Part shown: positions 45,986 through 56,557 of the stretch, in pieces
Numbering within the stretch: position 1 is the first letter of the stretch
Layout: each line of letters begins with the position of its first letter
NCBI RefSeq assembly: GCF_029784135.1
Contig: NC_073746.1
Span: forward strand, 303,625,455 to 303,689,454
Direction of reading: 5' to 3'
From: Toxorhynchites rutilus septentrionalis
Taxonomy: Eukaryota; Arthropoda; Insecta; Diptera; Culicidae
Length of the DNA stretch: 64,000 nucleotides
The notes under the pieces: generated by a model
The model's database searches: none
Seen by the model: the letters and a program-made list of their open reading frames with translations, nothing else
What the model was told of the DNA's origin: nothing
Made by a program: the position numbers and the translations under genes

Positions 45986-46767
45986 TCGTTCCAACGTGAC
46001 GTGACAACATTTTGACTCACCAACATTTTTTTTACATTTTCATGTATAAATCACACAAAATTAAACGATGTTATAGTAAAATTGAGAAAAGTTTGCACAA
46101 TAAGTTGGAGATTATTTTATAATTAGATTGGCTCTGATTTTTTGCTGTTTCGGACTGTTGAAAAATTGATGATTTATTCAATCAATTACAGTTCTGTTCC
46201 TAAACATACAAATGAAATTTGTTCTGTGATTTGTCATCAATTTTGTCGTAGATTCCAGAATATAAATATAATCTTGTTTCGACTTCCGGTTGGCTGATAA
46301 TAGTATTAAATGACAAAAAAATGTTTAAAATCCATACGATGTGGGTTTTGGGTGAAAGGGTCTTATCAACGGAAGTCGAATATCGTATTCCGATGCCATT
46401 TTAAAAATTTTGGAATGTCACGTCACGCTGGAATGGGTCTATCTGGGAAGAAACGACCAAATTCCAAAAAGTACATTTTTGACAAAAAAAAAATCGGGAT
46501 ATCAGTAAATCTCGAAGTTTCAGGAAATTTTAAGACATTTATACTCTGTCGATTTTTTGATTTTGGTTTTTGGATCCATGTCAAACCGATATAAGGGCTC
46601 TCAGATTTTCGTGAAAATTTGTAGTTTTCCAATTACGTTTTACGGTGCTCCGAAAAATCATTTTTTTCCCCTATTTTCCAAGAATGACTTTTTACCAATG
46701 AGCTAGTCTTTTTTGGAAGAATACTACACTTACGAAAATATTGGATTTTGTTTTCGTGATTATTTTT
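45986..46767. other. AT-rich spacer, partly repetitive
   Basis: 46640-46700 shares wording with the repeat at 5980-6030. No gene. Confidence 0.35.
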
Positions 46768-46882
46768 TTTCCCAAAATATATATTTTATTAAGGCACATG
46801 TGGCGTCAGCCTGACGGGGTCGGGAGTTCAATATTTTGACAATTTTTGTCTTACAACTATGTTAGTAATACGTAACCGATTG
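46768..46882 (-). mobile_element. LINE 3' end, 115-bp fragment
   Basis: Minus-strand copy of the last about 115 bp of the 9.7-13.3 kb LINE, from GGTTACGTATTACTAACATA to the A-tail (poly-T at 46766 on the plus strand). A strongly 5'-truncated insertion. Confidence 0.85.
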
Positions 46883-47823
46883 ATTGATGAAAAACTTGTC
46901 GAAAATGGCGTTTTTGTCGATATTTTCATCAGTTGAAGAGGTTGTTGCCCTTGTTGCCCTTGACGTGGCAAATCGTACATCTCTCCTCGGTCGTCTTCGA
47001 ATGCCTTGTACTATTTTTAAACCCGTGTTTTCGACATAGTTGAGTCACCAAATGTATTCTGCATTATTTTAGTTGCCTTAGTTGCCTCGGCAAAATGCAA
47101 TATTATGTGATTATGAGTTCATATTTTTAGTTTTCTGTCATCGCCTGATTTTCTTTCTGTTCAGATTCAGATTTGTGTCCTAACTCCGTATTGTTCTGAC
47201 TAAAATTTTGTAGGTCTTAAAGTTTTGAAGTTATTTTTTTTTAAAGAGCTAAAAATGACAAAAAATCCAACTCGAAAAACTATAAGAATCACGTAATTTT
47301 GAACACACAGCGAAATATGGGAAATTTCCATTCATTAAAAAAAGCAAACTCATTTAAAAAAACACTAATCAAAATTATTTTCGAAATTTAAATTTGTTCT
47401 TCTCAAAAACATAAATATATGGACATTCTATACTACATAGAAGTCTCCCATACATTGGAAGAAGGGCACTGTTACTCTTGATAATTATTACGAGAATTTG
47501 AAAAAAAACACGTTTTTGAAATAAAATAAATTCATTCTTTAAAATATTTTTTTTCTCAGTGTTATTTTATTAACGTATTTTTTCCATGAAAATTTTTAAC
47601 AATTTTCTACATTTCATTCATTGACCAAAATTTTTTAGGTATTATAGTTTTGGAGTATTTTTTGTGAAAAATTGAGAAAAAAAAGCTTTGGCCCTTTCCA
47701 AAAAGTAGACTTATTCTTTCTTGAAGATTTCTTGTATGCAAAGTTGCTCAAATGACCAATGTCTTTACACCCACAACGGCTGGATTAGTATTATATTTGT
47801 TTTACTCTTAATGTGTATTCCTT
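46883..47823. other. AT-rich spacer with a diverged repeat arm
   Basis: 47420-47670 is a distant relative of the 7.6-8.3 kb fold-back arms (CTACATTTCATTCATTGACC). The rest is unremarkable. No gene. Confidence 0.4.
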
Positions 47824-48673
47824 ACTAGCTGACCCGGCAAACTTCGTCACGCCCAAAATTTGTTTTTTGTTATCAATACCTTCAAACATTCACGTTTTTT
47901 CCTACGCGCAAGTTCATGAGTCCAATCGTAGAACTGTTCATTGATTGATCTTCTAATCGACCCCGTTGAATATACCTTTTACAAAAAAATTCCTAGTACT
48001 TCTACCAAAACTCATCATTATAATATCAGATTATTTTGAGACACAATTCTCGTTCAAGATTTTTCAACTACTTGCAAATAGCACGTTTCTCCGTTACATG
48101 GAATAAATGTTTGATACAGGAAATATGATAGAATAAATACAGACCCGTCCCCTCTTCACCCCTTAGAGAGGGGGGAGAAGTGTATTCACAATAGAAACGT
48201 TTCGTCCCTCCTAAAATATTCACATGTCAAATTTGGCTCCATTTGCTTGATTAGTTTTTGAGTTTTGCAGAAATTTGTTTTCCATGACAGCCCATCCTAA
48301 GAGAGGGGGAGGAGTGTCGGACCACCATAAAGACATTTATTGCATCCTAAAATCTCCACATGCCAAATTTAGTTTTGATTGCTTGATTAGTTCTCGAGTT
48401 ATGCAGAAATTTGTGTTCATTTGTATGGGAGATCCCCTCAGAGAGACGGGAGGAGTGTCTATTCACCATAGAAACGTTTTGTGTCCATTAAAACCTTCGC
48501 ATGTCAAATTTGGTTTCGTTTGTATGGCAGCCGACCCCCTTAGAGAGGGTGGAGGGGTCTCAAACTATCATGAAAACCTTCTCCGGCCCCAAAAACTCCT
48601 ACATACCAATTTTCATGTCGATCGGTTCAGTGGTTTCCGAGTCCATAAGAATCAGACAGACAGACAGAAATCC

Positions 48674-48762
<89 letters not shown>
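47824..48762 (+). mobile_element. (TA)n/GTCT microsatellite-bearing repeat, split by the LTR element
   Basis: It begins CTAGCTGACCCGGCAAACTT, a phrase common at the start of such insect repeats. It continues with about 135-bp tandem units (marks at 48165, 48302, 48437, 48546), then ATCGGTTCAGTGGTTTCCGA, CAGACAGACAGA and a TA tract from 48676. The TA tract is interrupted at 48763 by the LTR element and resumes at 56988-57015. It is the mirror of the element at 35456-38310. Confidence 0.65.
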
Positions 48763-48764
<2 letters not shown>

Positions 48765-49192
48765 TTAACACCCACATCCCCATGTACTACACGAACAGAT
48801 CAACTAACCACCGAACAACAGCGGTGACCCACTTCCAATAGAGCTAACGCATCAGTTCTCCGGGCGACACATGAACAAACAGCGCATCATCATTGACGGC
48901 GCATCGACCTGAATATTTGCACCGTCAACATCATCGATACCAACGACCCATCGAAACATCGACCTATCGCTCGATACACAATCCTAAGGCTCAGCGCTTT
49001 GGCCAGGTCGAAGTCCACCACGATCGAGCTCACCGGAACCAAACTGGAGAATCAGCATAACCGTACGCCGCGTTAGGGAACTCAGCTCAGGCTAATTAGT
49101 AAGGAATAAAGTCAGTCATAATTCGATGTTCAAGGGAGGTAGTTCGTTTATAATTTTTTAAAAACCTTCCCAAAGGCCTAACTTCTTTAACT
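48763..49192 (+). repeat. 5' LTR
   Basis: Starts AGTTAACACCC, ends TCTTTAACT. AATAAA is at 49105-49110, just before an initiator-like GTCAGTCATA. No TATA box is obvious, as in gypsy-type promoters that rely on initiator and downstream elements. Confidence 0.95.
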
Positions 49193-49210
49193 GGCGCAGT
49201 CGGTAGGATG
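49193..49210 (+). promoter_or_regulatory. Primer-binding site
   Basis: GGCGCAGTCGGTAGGATG directly follows the LTR (TGG shared at the border). This is the Ser-tRNA-type site that I recall for the 17.6/297/ZAM subgroup of errantiviruses, unlike the Lys-tRNA type of gypsy itself. The tRNA assignment is from memory. Confidence 0.75.
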
Positions 49211-49435
49211 CGATTACCGCTCAAGTGTTTCGAAATAGATATGAAATAGTGATCGAATTGATTAAGTGCAGAACAATATCGGATTAACAGAAAATATAAA
49301 TAATCTAGTGCAAAGTGAAGTTTAACTGAATAACGAGAAAAAGAGGCCCAAATACAAAAGACAATACGTGTGCTTCGAAAAAGACTTGAACATTACTAAT
49401 GTTTGTTTCAAAGAAGAAATTTATCAGATCAATCA

Positions 49436-49490
49436 ATGAAGGTGCTATCGGGAAGAACCACTCTGCGAATATTAGTTTTATTCTCCATGT
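49436..49490 (+). other. Env leader exon end and splice donor
   Basis: An ATG at 49436 opens 17 codons with a basic start and a hydrophobic run, then meets the donor GTAAGTAA at 49489. Joining position 49488 to 54821 restores frame with env. The segment has signal-peptide character, which the env frame otherwise lacks. An upstream ATG at 49399 in another frame overlaps this start, so leaky scanning would be needed. Confidence 0.7.
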
Positions 49491-49554
49491 AAGTAATTCT
49501 CCACAATTATTATCTTATACCTTCTATATAACTAAAGTTAAAACACCCAATGTG

Positions 49555-49860
49555 GCAGAATTGATATCTGCATAAATATTAATAATATCATTATCAAAAG
49601 AAATTAAACGTATGTGCAAGTAGACCACCTCGCGTAGCGAGTAACTAGTGTGTAACAAACAGAGAGCATATCTGTAGTTCCACTAGTGCGGAAAGTTCTT
49701 ATCAGACCATCCAACGGTGAAGTGCTAATCTCACACCGCGTAGGAGACTGATCGCATAGCAGAGTGAATATCTGTGGTAGATGCGATCGGTACAATAAGA
49801 TTTCCCCCGGTCGAAAGCACAGTGTCTACACAGCAGAGAGAATATCTGCGCCGTGTGTAG
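49555..49860 (+). ncRNA. Candidate structured RNA array in the leader (four CAGA-N7-TCTG hairpins)
   Basis: Four related motifs: 49556-49570, 49660-49674, 49760-49774 and 49834-49848, each CAGA-N7-TCTG and mostly ending GAATATCTG. The last three sit inside longer stems of unrelated sequence: ACTAGTG/CACTAGT (49644-49650 with 49681-49687), GATCGCAT/ATGCGATC (49750-49757 with 49781-49788) and CTACACA/TGTGTAG (49826-49832 with 49854-49860). The array is downstream of the env donor, hence only in unspliced RNA. Not a described family that I know. Confidence 0.55.
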
Positions 49861-49974
49861 CCAGCCGCGTTTAGATTGTAAGAAACAATCGCCATATAAA
49901 ATATCGCGTTTAGATTTAAGAAAATTCTAAAGAAAAACTAATCAAATTTCTTCACCCCCGAGATATAGGATTTG

Positions 49975-51321
49975 ATGGACCGTTTCCATCCCTATAATTT
50001 AAGAAATCGAGAAATGAACACGGAAATGAACAATTCTCCTAACCCAATACCTCCTCCTCCACCTCAACCGAATCCTTTACTACCCCCTAGACAGAACATG
50101 AATCGAATTGAAGAAACAAACAGAATATTCGAACAGGCTGAAAAGATTACGAAATCTCTCCAAACACCCCAAGCGGTGAGAGAACTGCAACCATTCGACG
50201 GCAATCCCGTTAAGTTGCATAGTTTCATTAGGTCCGTCGAACATTTTATGCCATTCATGGAACCTATTAAAAATACACCTTTCGAGCAAATTTGGCTTCA
50301 AGCTATAAGAAGCAAAATAATTAATGAAGCGGACCAAGTCCTAGAAACTTATGGAACTTCTCTCAACTGGGATGAGATTAAAGCAAATCTCATCGCTTAT
50401 TATAATGATAAACGTGACTCAGTCACACTTACCCGCGAGCTGTTTCAACTTCAGCAAAACGGATCAGTTGAACAATTTTTTGGACAAGTACAAAATCTTC
50501 TATCCTTACTAATTAATAATACTAATATTTCTCCAAGAGAAGAGAATATTAAAAATGATAGAAACTCGACGCATAAGGAAAATGCTCTACAGGTTTTCCT
50601 AGCAGGGCTGAAAGAGCCGATTGGAGGGAACGTGCGTGCACGTCAACCCAGAAATATAAAACAAGCATTTGATGCTGCGGTAGAAGAACGTAACTATCAA
50701 AGTCGTACGGGCTTAAGTAAACCGACTTTAACACCACGTTTACCCAAACCAATACATTTTTATCCTCAATTACAAACTCGTCAACCGATGTTTAATCATC
50801 GACCATTTATTCCCCGTCAACCATATCAATCATATCAGCATGAAAGTATTCCAACCAGACCAAACTTTACGCCTCGTTTTCCAGCTCCACCTCAGGGCAA
50901 TAATACCAACAATGGACAACTTCGGAAAGCATTACCGAGTCCAATGAATGCTGATAAATCCATTCGCTCTAAATATGTAAATTACGTTAATAGACCACCG
51001 CATAATTATAATGCAAGAAGCCAATTCTTTCCTGCTGTCCCACCGAGACCAGCACGGATAACGGAATTAAGAAATATTGAACAAACTCAACAAAACGCTC
51101 AAGAGTATCAATACGAGTATCAATGTTATCCCTTGGCAAGTTATCACCACGATTACTACCCAACGCCAATGGATAATTATTCATACGAAGAAGACCATTC
51201 AGAAATACATTTAGAAAATGAGCAAGAAACTTCCAATGAGACCTACGAACAAGAAACTTCTAGCGAAGCAGTCGATAACCTAAATTTTCAACTGGAAAGC
51301 ACATCCCATTTCCCCAGGTAA
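49975..51321 (+). CDS. gag: gag (errantivirus structural polyprotein)
   Basis: The frame of 448 residues starts at the ATG at 49975; one TTG codon upstream is also open but unlikely to start. It has a proline-rich stretch near residues 25-40 (PIPPPPPQPNPLLPP), then a capsid-like region with FDGNPVKLHSFIRSVEHFM, LNWDEIKANLIAYYNDKRD and SVEQFFGQVQNLL, as in Ty3/gypsy Gag. The tail is Arg/Pro/Asn-rich with no CCHC zinc knuckle, as is usual for errantiviruses. It forms the particle core in the family. The last 43 nt overlap the pol frame and hold the slippery site. Confidence 0.9.
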   Translation: MDRFHPYNLRNREMNTEMNNSPNPIPPPPPQPNPLLPPRQNMNRIEETNRIFEQAEKITKSLQTPQAVRELQPFDGNPVKLHSFIRSVEHFMPFMEPIKNTPFEQIWLQAIRSKIINEADQVLETYGTSLNWDEIKANLIAYYNDKRDSVTLTRELFQLQQNGSVEQFFGQVQNLLSLLINNTNISPREENIKNDRNSTHKENALQVFLAGLKEPIGGNVRARQPRNIKQAFDAAVEERNYQSRTGLSKPTLTPRLPKPIHFYPQLQTRQPMFNHRPFIPRQPYQSYQHESIPTRPNFTPRFPAPPQGNNTNNGQLRKALPSPMNADKSIRSKYVNYVNRPPHNYNARSQFFPAVPPRPARITELRNIEQTQQNAQEYQYEYQCYPLASYHHDYYPTPMDNYSYEEDHSEIHLENEQETSNETYEQETSSEAVDNLNFQLESTSHFPR

Positions 51322-54300
51322 ACTCAAAAAATTTCATCCCTTACATGGAAATTCCCACACGTCAAGGGTTTGGATTGAAATTATTGATAGATACGGGAGC
51401 TAACAAAAATTATTTATGCCCCCGATTTGTGAAAAAATCCTTTGCGCTGCCTACACCAACTGTTGTCTCCAACATCTCAGGCACTCACAAAATTGAACGA
51501 TATGTCGACTTCAATCCATTTCCCGACTTAACTGATAAATCGTTCAAATTTCATATTTTTGATTTTCATAATTTTTTCCACGGCCTTATTGGGTATGAAA
51601 CGCTTCAGGAACTTAAAGCGAAGATTGAAACAGATGACAATTCCATAACCATATTAGGAACAAAACTTCAGATGCTCAGAAAACATCCAGAACCTTTCTC
51701 AAAGGAAATTTCAAGAGAAACCATTCATAATATAGAGATACCAGTTTCCGAGCAATCAGGTGATTTTTTACTAGAAGATGATCTCGAAATCAATACAAAC
51801 CTTTTCATATGTGCTGGTTTATACCAAGCAGTAGGTCATAAAGCCATTGTCAGTCTCAAGAACAGTTCAACTGAGAATCAAACACTTTCATTAGATTATC
51901 CACTTGAGATCACTCTTAATAACTTTGAATGCTTGGTTGAGCAAAACGAATTCAATTTTTTGGAAGCTCGTCCTGACAGATTCAGAAAACTTATGGACCA
52001 ACTTCGTCTGGATCATTTAAACAGAGAAGAGAAAAATAGTTTGATCAATGTCATTGAGGAAAATCAAGATATTTTTCACCTCGACAACGAACCCCTTACA
52101 GCTACTAATGTTGTGAAACATAAAATTTTGACCCATGATGAGATACCTGTGTATCAGAAAAGCTATAGGTATCCTCATTGCCATAAAGAGGAAGTCGGCA
52201 AACAAATTCAGAAAATGCTTGATGAAAACATAATTCGTCCTTCTACGTCACCATGGAATTCACCCATTTGGGTCGTTCCGAAGAAAGCGGATGCTGCAGG
52301 TATTCAAAAATGGAGAATCGTCGTTGATTACAGAAAGCTCAATGCTAAAACTGTGGATGATAAATTCCCCATACCGAATATCACGGATATCCTAGATAAA
52401 TTAGGGAGAAGTAAATATTTTACAACCCTAGATTTAGCTTCGGGATTCCACCAAATTCTGATGGAAAAAGACGATATTCAAAAAACTGCATTTTCAACTG
52501 AGAACGGCCACTACGAATATCTAAGAATGCCATTCGGGCTGAAAAACGCCCCGGCAACATTTCAGAGAACAATGAATGCTGTGCTGGTAGGCCTAGCCGG
52601 ATTTATCTGCCTAGTGTATATGGACGATATCATTGTATTCAGCAGCAGTTTACAAGAACACTGCAACAACTTAAATAAAATTTTCGCTGCTCTTAAAAAA
52701 GCCAACTTAAAAATACAGCTCGACAAAAGTGAATTTTTGAAGAAAGAGGTCTCCTTCCTCGGTCACGTGGTGAATGAAGAAGGTGTAAAACCAAACCCAG
52801 AAAAAATTGAAGTTATCCAAAATTGGCCAATTCCCAAAACCGAGAAGGACATTAAATCCTTCTTAGGAACACTGGGATACTATAGAAAATTCATAAAGGA
52901 TTTCAGCCGGATAACGAAACCGCTAACACAATGTCTTCGGAAAAATGAGAAAGTAGAACATACTCCAGAATTTCTAAAAGCATTCAACAAGTGCAAACAG
53001 ATACTTTCTAGCAGCGCTATTCTAATACACCCAGATTTCGAAAAAACCTTCATATTGACAACAGATGCATCCAAATACGCAATAGGAGCTGTTCTCTCAC
53101 AAGGTCCAATCGGAAGAGATAAACCTGTTGCTTTTGCATCGAGAACACTCAGTCAAACCGAAGAAAAGTACTCCACTATTGAGAAGGAGTTACTAGCTAT
53201 TTATTGGGCAACCAAATATTTCCGACCGTACCTTTTCGGAAATAAATTCATTTTATACACAGATCACAAGCCGCTTACTTGCGCCGTGAACTTGAAAGAT
53301 CCATCAAGTAAAATTGCCAGATGGATGATTGCTTTAATGGACTATTCCTACGATATAAGATATCGTGCCGGAAAACAAAATGTCGTTGCCGATGGCCTCT
53401 CTAGAATTCCCCAAAATTTAAATCTGAATGAAGAACAAAATGATTCTTCATCAGACGCTGCTACGCAACATTCGGCAGACACCGATGACTCGGAATTTAT
53501 CGCATGTACCGAAAAACCGGTAAACACTTTTTCCAATCAGATCATTTTGAAAATAGATGGAACTGAGAGTGAGACCACCGGAGAACAAGTTTTTCCCAAA
53601 GTCCTAAGACACACGTTTACAAAAGTGAATTTTGGTGTACCAATATTACTAAGAATATTCAAAGAATTCATGGATCCTAAAAGAGTAAATTGCATTTACT
53701 GCCCAGAAAATCTCATCAACACCCTTCAAATTGTGTATAAAAACTATTTTTCTCGCGTCAAAACGTTTAAAGTAGTTATTTCACAAAAGTTCTTAATTGA
53801 CTTAAAAACTGAAGAAGAACAGAATGAAGTCATAAATACAACACATACAAGAGCTCACAGAGGCATCGAAGAAAATCTGATGGCTATCAGCCAGAAATTC
53901 TACTTCCCGAACATGAAAAGGAAAGTTAGAACACACGTCACATTGTGCAATACGTGTAAAACTGCTAAATATGAGCGACATCCTTATAAATTGAACCTAG
54001 CCCAAACTCCAATACCTAAAAAGCCGCTAGACATAGTTCATGTTGATATATTCATATGTCAACCAAACACGTTCATATCCGTGGTAGACAAATTATCGAA
54101 GTTCGGAATGCTTTTTCCAATTAAATCGAGATCGATTCCTGACGTCCGTTCAGGACTGACAAAATTCTTCTCAACATATGGGATACCCAGACTTTTGGTC
54201 AGTGACAATGAACCAGCACTAAAGTCTGTTGAAGTAAGAGGCATGTTAGAAGAACTAGGAATTGAAACATATTTCACACCATCTAATAAAAGCGAAGTGA

Positions 54301-54776
54301 ATGGAATCGTTGAACGATTTCACTCAACAATTGCAGAAATGTTTCGCTGTTGTAGATCGAAACATGAGGGATTAAGTAAGAAAGAGTTGTTTAGAGTCAC
54401 TGTAGCACTTTATAACGACACTATTCACTCTTCAACCAAGATGCGACCCAAAGAAGTATTCTTTGGAATAAAAGAGGGAGAGGTGAGACCGAGTAACATT
54501 GAAGAAATTGTTAGGAAAAGGAATGAAATATACAATGAAGCAACATTAGCTCTCATTAAAAAACAAAAACAAGATTTACAGCACCACAACAAAAACAAGG
54601 AAGCTGACCCATCACTGGAAGTGGACGAAACTGTATACGTCGCGCGCCAAGGGGTCAAAAGTAAAACAAAGGATAAGTATAAACGATATCAAATCGCAAG
54701 AGATAACACAAAAACCTTCCAAGATCAGAATGGAAGAACGATACATAAAACAAAAATAAGACGTCAAAGAAAATGA
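51279..54776 (+). CDS. pol: pol (protease, reverse transcriptase, RNase H, integrase)
   Basis: The frame is open from 51279; the first Met codon is at 51345, giving 1143 residues from there, but expression as Gag-Pol by frameshift is likely. Numbered from that Met: protease LLIDTGA around 13-19; RT with LDLASGFHQI, LPFGL-like MPFGLKNAP and the catalytic YMDD at 425-428; RNase H with TDASKYAIGAVLSQ and STIEKELLAIYW and TDHKPL; integrase zinc domain H-H-C-C (HTRAHRG, CNTCK) near 830-885; integrase core with VHVDIF, VSDNEP and a Glu in NGIVERF near 900-990. All key residues seen are present. Termination is TGA at 54774-54776, 44 nt before the env acceptor. Confidence 0.95.
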   Translation, partial: PKFSTGKHIPFPQVNSKNFIPYMEIPTRQGFGLKLLIDTGANKNYLCPRFVKKSFALPTPTVVSNISGTHKIERYVDFNPFPDLTDKSFKFHIFDFHNFFHGLIGYETLQELKAKIETDDNSITILGTKLQMLRKHPEPFSKEISRETIHNIEIPVSEQSGDFLLEDDLEINTNLFICAGLYQAVGHKAIVSLKNSSTENQTLSLDYPLEITLNNFECLVEQNEFNFLEARPDRFRKLMDQLRLDHLNREEKNSLINVIEENQDIFHLDNEPLTATNVVKHKILTHDEIPVYQKSYRYPHCHKEEVGKQIQKMLDENIIRPSTSPWNSPIWVVPKKADAAGIQKWRIVVDYRKLNAKTVDDKFPIPNITDILDKLGRSKYFTTLDLASGFHQILMEKDDIQKTAFSTENGHYEYLRMPFGLKNAPATFQRTMNAVLVGLAGFICLVYMDDIIVFSSSLQEHCNNLNKIFAALKKANLKIQLDKSEFLKKEVSFLGHVVNEEGVKPNPEKIEVIQNWPIPKTEKDIKSFLGTLGYYRKFIKDFSRITKPLTQCLRKNEKVEHTPEFLKAFNKCKQILSSSAILIHPDFEKTFILTTDASKYAIGAVLSQGPIGRDKPVAFASRTLSQTEEKYSTIEKELLAIYWATKYFRPYLFGNKFILYTDHKPLTCAVNLKDPSSKIARWMIALMDYSYDIRYRAGKQNVVADGLSRIPQNLNLNEEQNDSSSDAATQHSADTDDSEFIACTEKPVNTFSNQIILKIDGTESETTGEQVFPKVLRHTFTKVNFGVPILLRIFKEFMDPKRVNCIYCPENLINTLQIVYKNYFSRVKTFKVVISQKFLIDLKTEEEQNEVINTTHTRAHRGIEENLMAISQKFYFPNMKRKVRTHVTLCNTCKTAKYERHPYKLNLAQTPIPKKPLDIVHVDIFICQPNTFISVVDKLSKFGMLFPIKSRSIPDVRSGLTKFFSTYGIPRLLVSDNEPALKSVEVRGMLEELGIETYFTPSNKSEVNGIVERFHSTIAEMFRCCRSKHEGLSKKELFRVTVALYNDTIHSSTKMRPKEVFFGIKEGEVRPSNIEEIVRKRNEIYNEATLALIKKQKQDLQHHNKNKEADPSLEVDETVYVARQGVKSKTKDKYKRYQIARDNTKTFQDQNGRTIHKTKIRRQRK
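51282..51288 (+). promoter_or_regulatory. -1 ribosomal frameshift site between gag and pol
   Basis: In gag frame the heptamer reads A AAT TTT, fitting X XXY YYZ. The pol frame is -1 relative to gag and is closed by TAA at 51276-51278 just upstream, then open through pol. Three bases later, CTGGAAA (51292-51298) can pair with TTTCCCCAG (51309-51317) with a 2-nt bulge. Confidence 0.7.
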
Positions 54777-54808
54777 CGTCTCGAAACCCAAAGTAGTACT
54801 CACATATT

Positions 54809-54820
54809 TCTCTATTCCAG
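54809..54820 (+). promoter_or_regulatory. Env splice acceptor
   Basis: A pyrimidine-rich TTCTCTATTCCAG ends at 54820. The env frame is open immediately after it and joins in frame to the leader donor at 49488. Errantivirus env is known to be made from spliced subgenomic RNA. Confidence 0.75.
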
Positions 54821-56486
54821 ATTAGCCCTTGATGTTACAGCAGAAGTGACGATAACAGACCTCTCACGACATGATGGAATAATAGCATTTAGCGAGAGAG
54901 AAGCGAAGATTATCACATCTCAACATTTCCATCTCCACATCGTGGATTTGGAAAAGTTCGAAAGTAGTTTCACCAACCTCCAGTATACGTTACACCAGTT
55001 CGAACGACAAAATTTCACGAAACCATACCTTAAAACATTGGACATTAGGATGAAACAAATTTCCGACAATTACAAACAGTTGAAACCCATACACCGACAG
55101 AAACGAGGACTCTTAAACCCATTAGGAACGTTTATCAAATCATTGACCGGCAATTTAGACGACGACGATTTACAATTAATCCGACAAACGATAGAAAATT
55201 CAAAAACCAAAACCAACACACTTATTGACAACAACAACCGACAAATCAGAATCAATCAGGAATTCGAAGCTAAAATTAACAATTTAATTAGCCACGTAAA
55301 TGAAAACCAAATTGAGGTTTTAAGAAGAATATCGAGAATTGCCAATAACGTAAACACAGAATATGAAAATCATTTAAAAGGAATAGTTCACGATCTATTT
55401 TTCAATCTAGATCTACTAAACAACCAACTAAGAGACATTTTTGAAATTGTACAACTATCGAAAATAGGGATTTTATCTAGGGCAATATTAAACAATAATG
55501 AAACAGAGTTTGTACTAGAAAAGTTAGAAGAACAAAATATTCACATTAACAATATTGACCAAATTTATGAATTTCTTAGTATAGAAACACATCATGAAAG
55601 TACAAAAATAATATTTGTGATCAAGATCCCAATATTTATGTCAGAAAAGTTCCAATATATTAGATTTGAAACATTACCAAGAAAAAACAGAATTATATCG
55701 ACACCCTACAACTCAGCTGTTCTGAGTAAAACACTGACACTAGGAATAAATAACGAATGTACAATTGTTGAAAATTATAGAATTTGCCAAAGACAGGAGC
55801 TCACGAATTTAACAGGCGACGGTTGTATCGACAACGCATTAAGAGGAATCAACGCATCTTGCCCCTACGAGGAACATCGCATCGGAATGGACATTAAGCC
55901 TATCGACGACCACACGCTGATCGTGAGAAACGCTGATAAATCCGTTCTTCTGGATTCAAATTGCAACATCAAATCGAGACAGATAACGGGAACTCTACTG
56001 ATCAAATATCCAAACTGCTCTGTTTCAATCAATGGAAGCAAATACGACGACAAGAGGACAATTAATCATCACGAGATCAGAACTATTTCAACAATTGGAG
56101 TGAACTTTCAGCCAACAGTAATCTTCAACCAACCTGATCTGCAACAAGTAAACCTGCTTAGAATTGAAAACCGAGACCACATCCATAAACTGCAAAGAGA
56201 CCACATAACACTGCAACATACTACGATTGGATTCCTGATTCCACTCGCAGCCATGATCATAGGATTGGCAATCATGAGCCTGAAGAAACATATTGGAGTA
56301 TACACCACACCACGAAATGTATCAACAGAGGTAAAACCCTATGCTAACACAAAAAGCATGACATCTTCCCTCTCCTCAGATCAAACCCAACAAGACAAAT
56401 CACTAGAAAACCCAGCACAAACAACTTCAACGATACTCGCAGAAGTTCATCTATGCAACAATCAACAACAGCGGTTTCAATTCTAG
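54821..56486 (+). CDS. env: env (errantivirus envelope glycoprotein, F-type), second exon
   Basis: Open from the acceptor to 56486; an unspliced start would need a GTG at 54846, so splicing to the leader exon is preferred (572 residues in all). A furin-like RQKR lies about 80 residues in, followed by a hydrophobic fusion-peptide-like segment, as in baculovirus F and gypsy Env. The middle has long helical, Asn-rich heptad-like regions, then a Cys-containing domain and several N-X-S/T sites. A single transmembrane helix (FLIPLAAMIIGLAIM) near the C-terminus precedes a cytoplasmic tail of about 70 residues. The protein would be type I membrane-anchored. No disabling change is visible. Whether it supports infectivity is unknown. 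Confidence 0.85.
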
Positions 56487-56546
56487 CAGCCTCATCGAAT
56501 TGTACCTCCGAAGAAAACAACTTAAGATTCGAGACGAATCTTCATT

Positions 56547-56557
56547 AGGGAGAGAGT
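56547..56557 (+). promoter_or_regulatory. Polypurine tract
   Basis: AGGGAGAGAGT abuts the 3' LTR at 56558. Position and composition fit the plus-strand primer. Confidence 0.8.

Noticed and set aside
48275..48827. Open frames of 162 and 108 codons ending in IYIYIY repeats
   Set aside because: They run through tandem repeats into a TA microsatellite and simply reflect the repeat's lack of stops.
54846..56486. Env as an unspliced GTG-started frame
   Set aside because: It would lack a signal sequence, whereas a strong acceptor lies just upstream and an in-frame leader exon exists.
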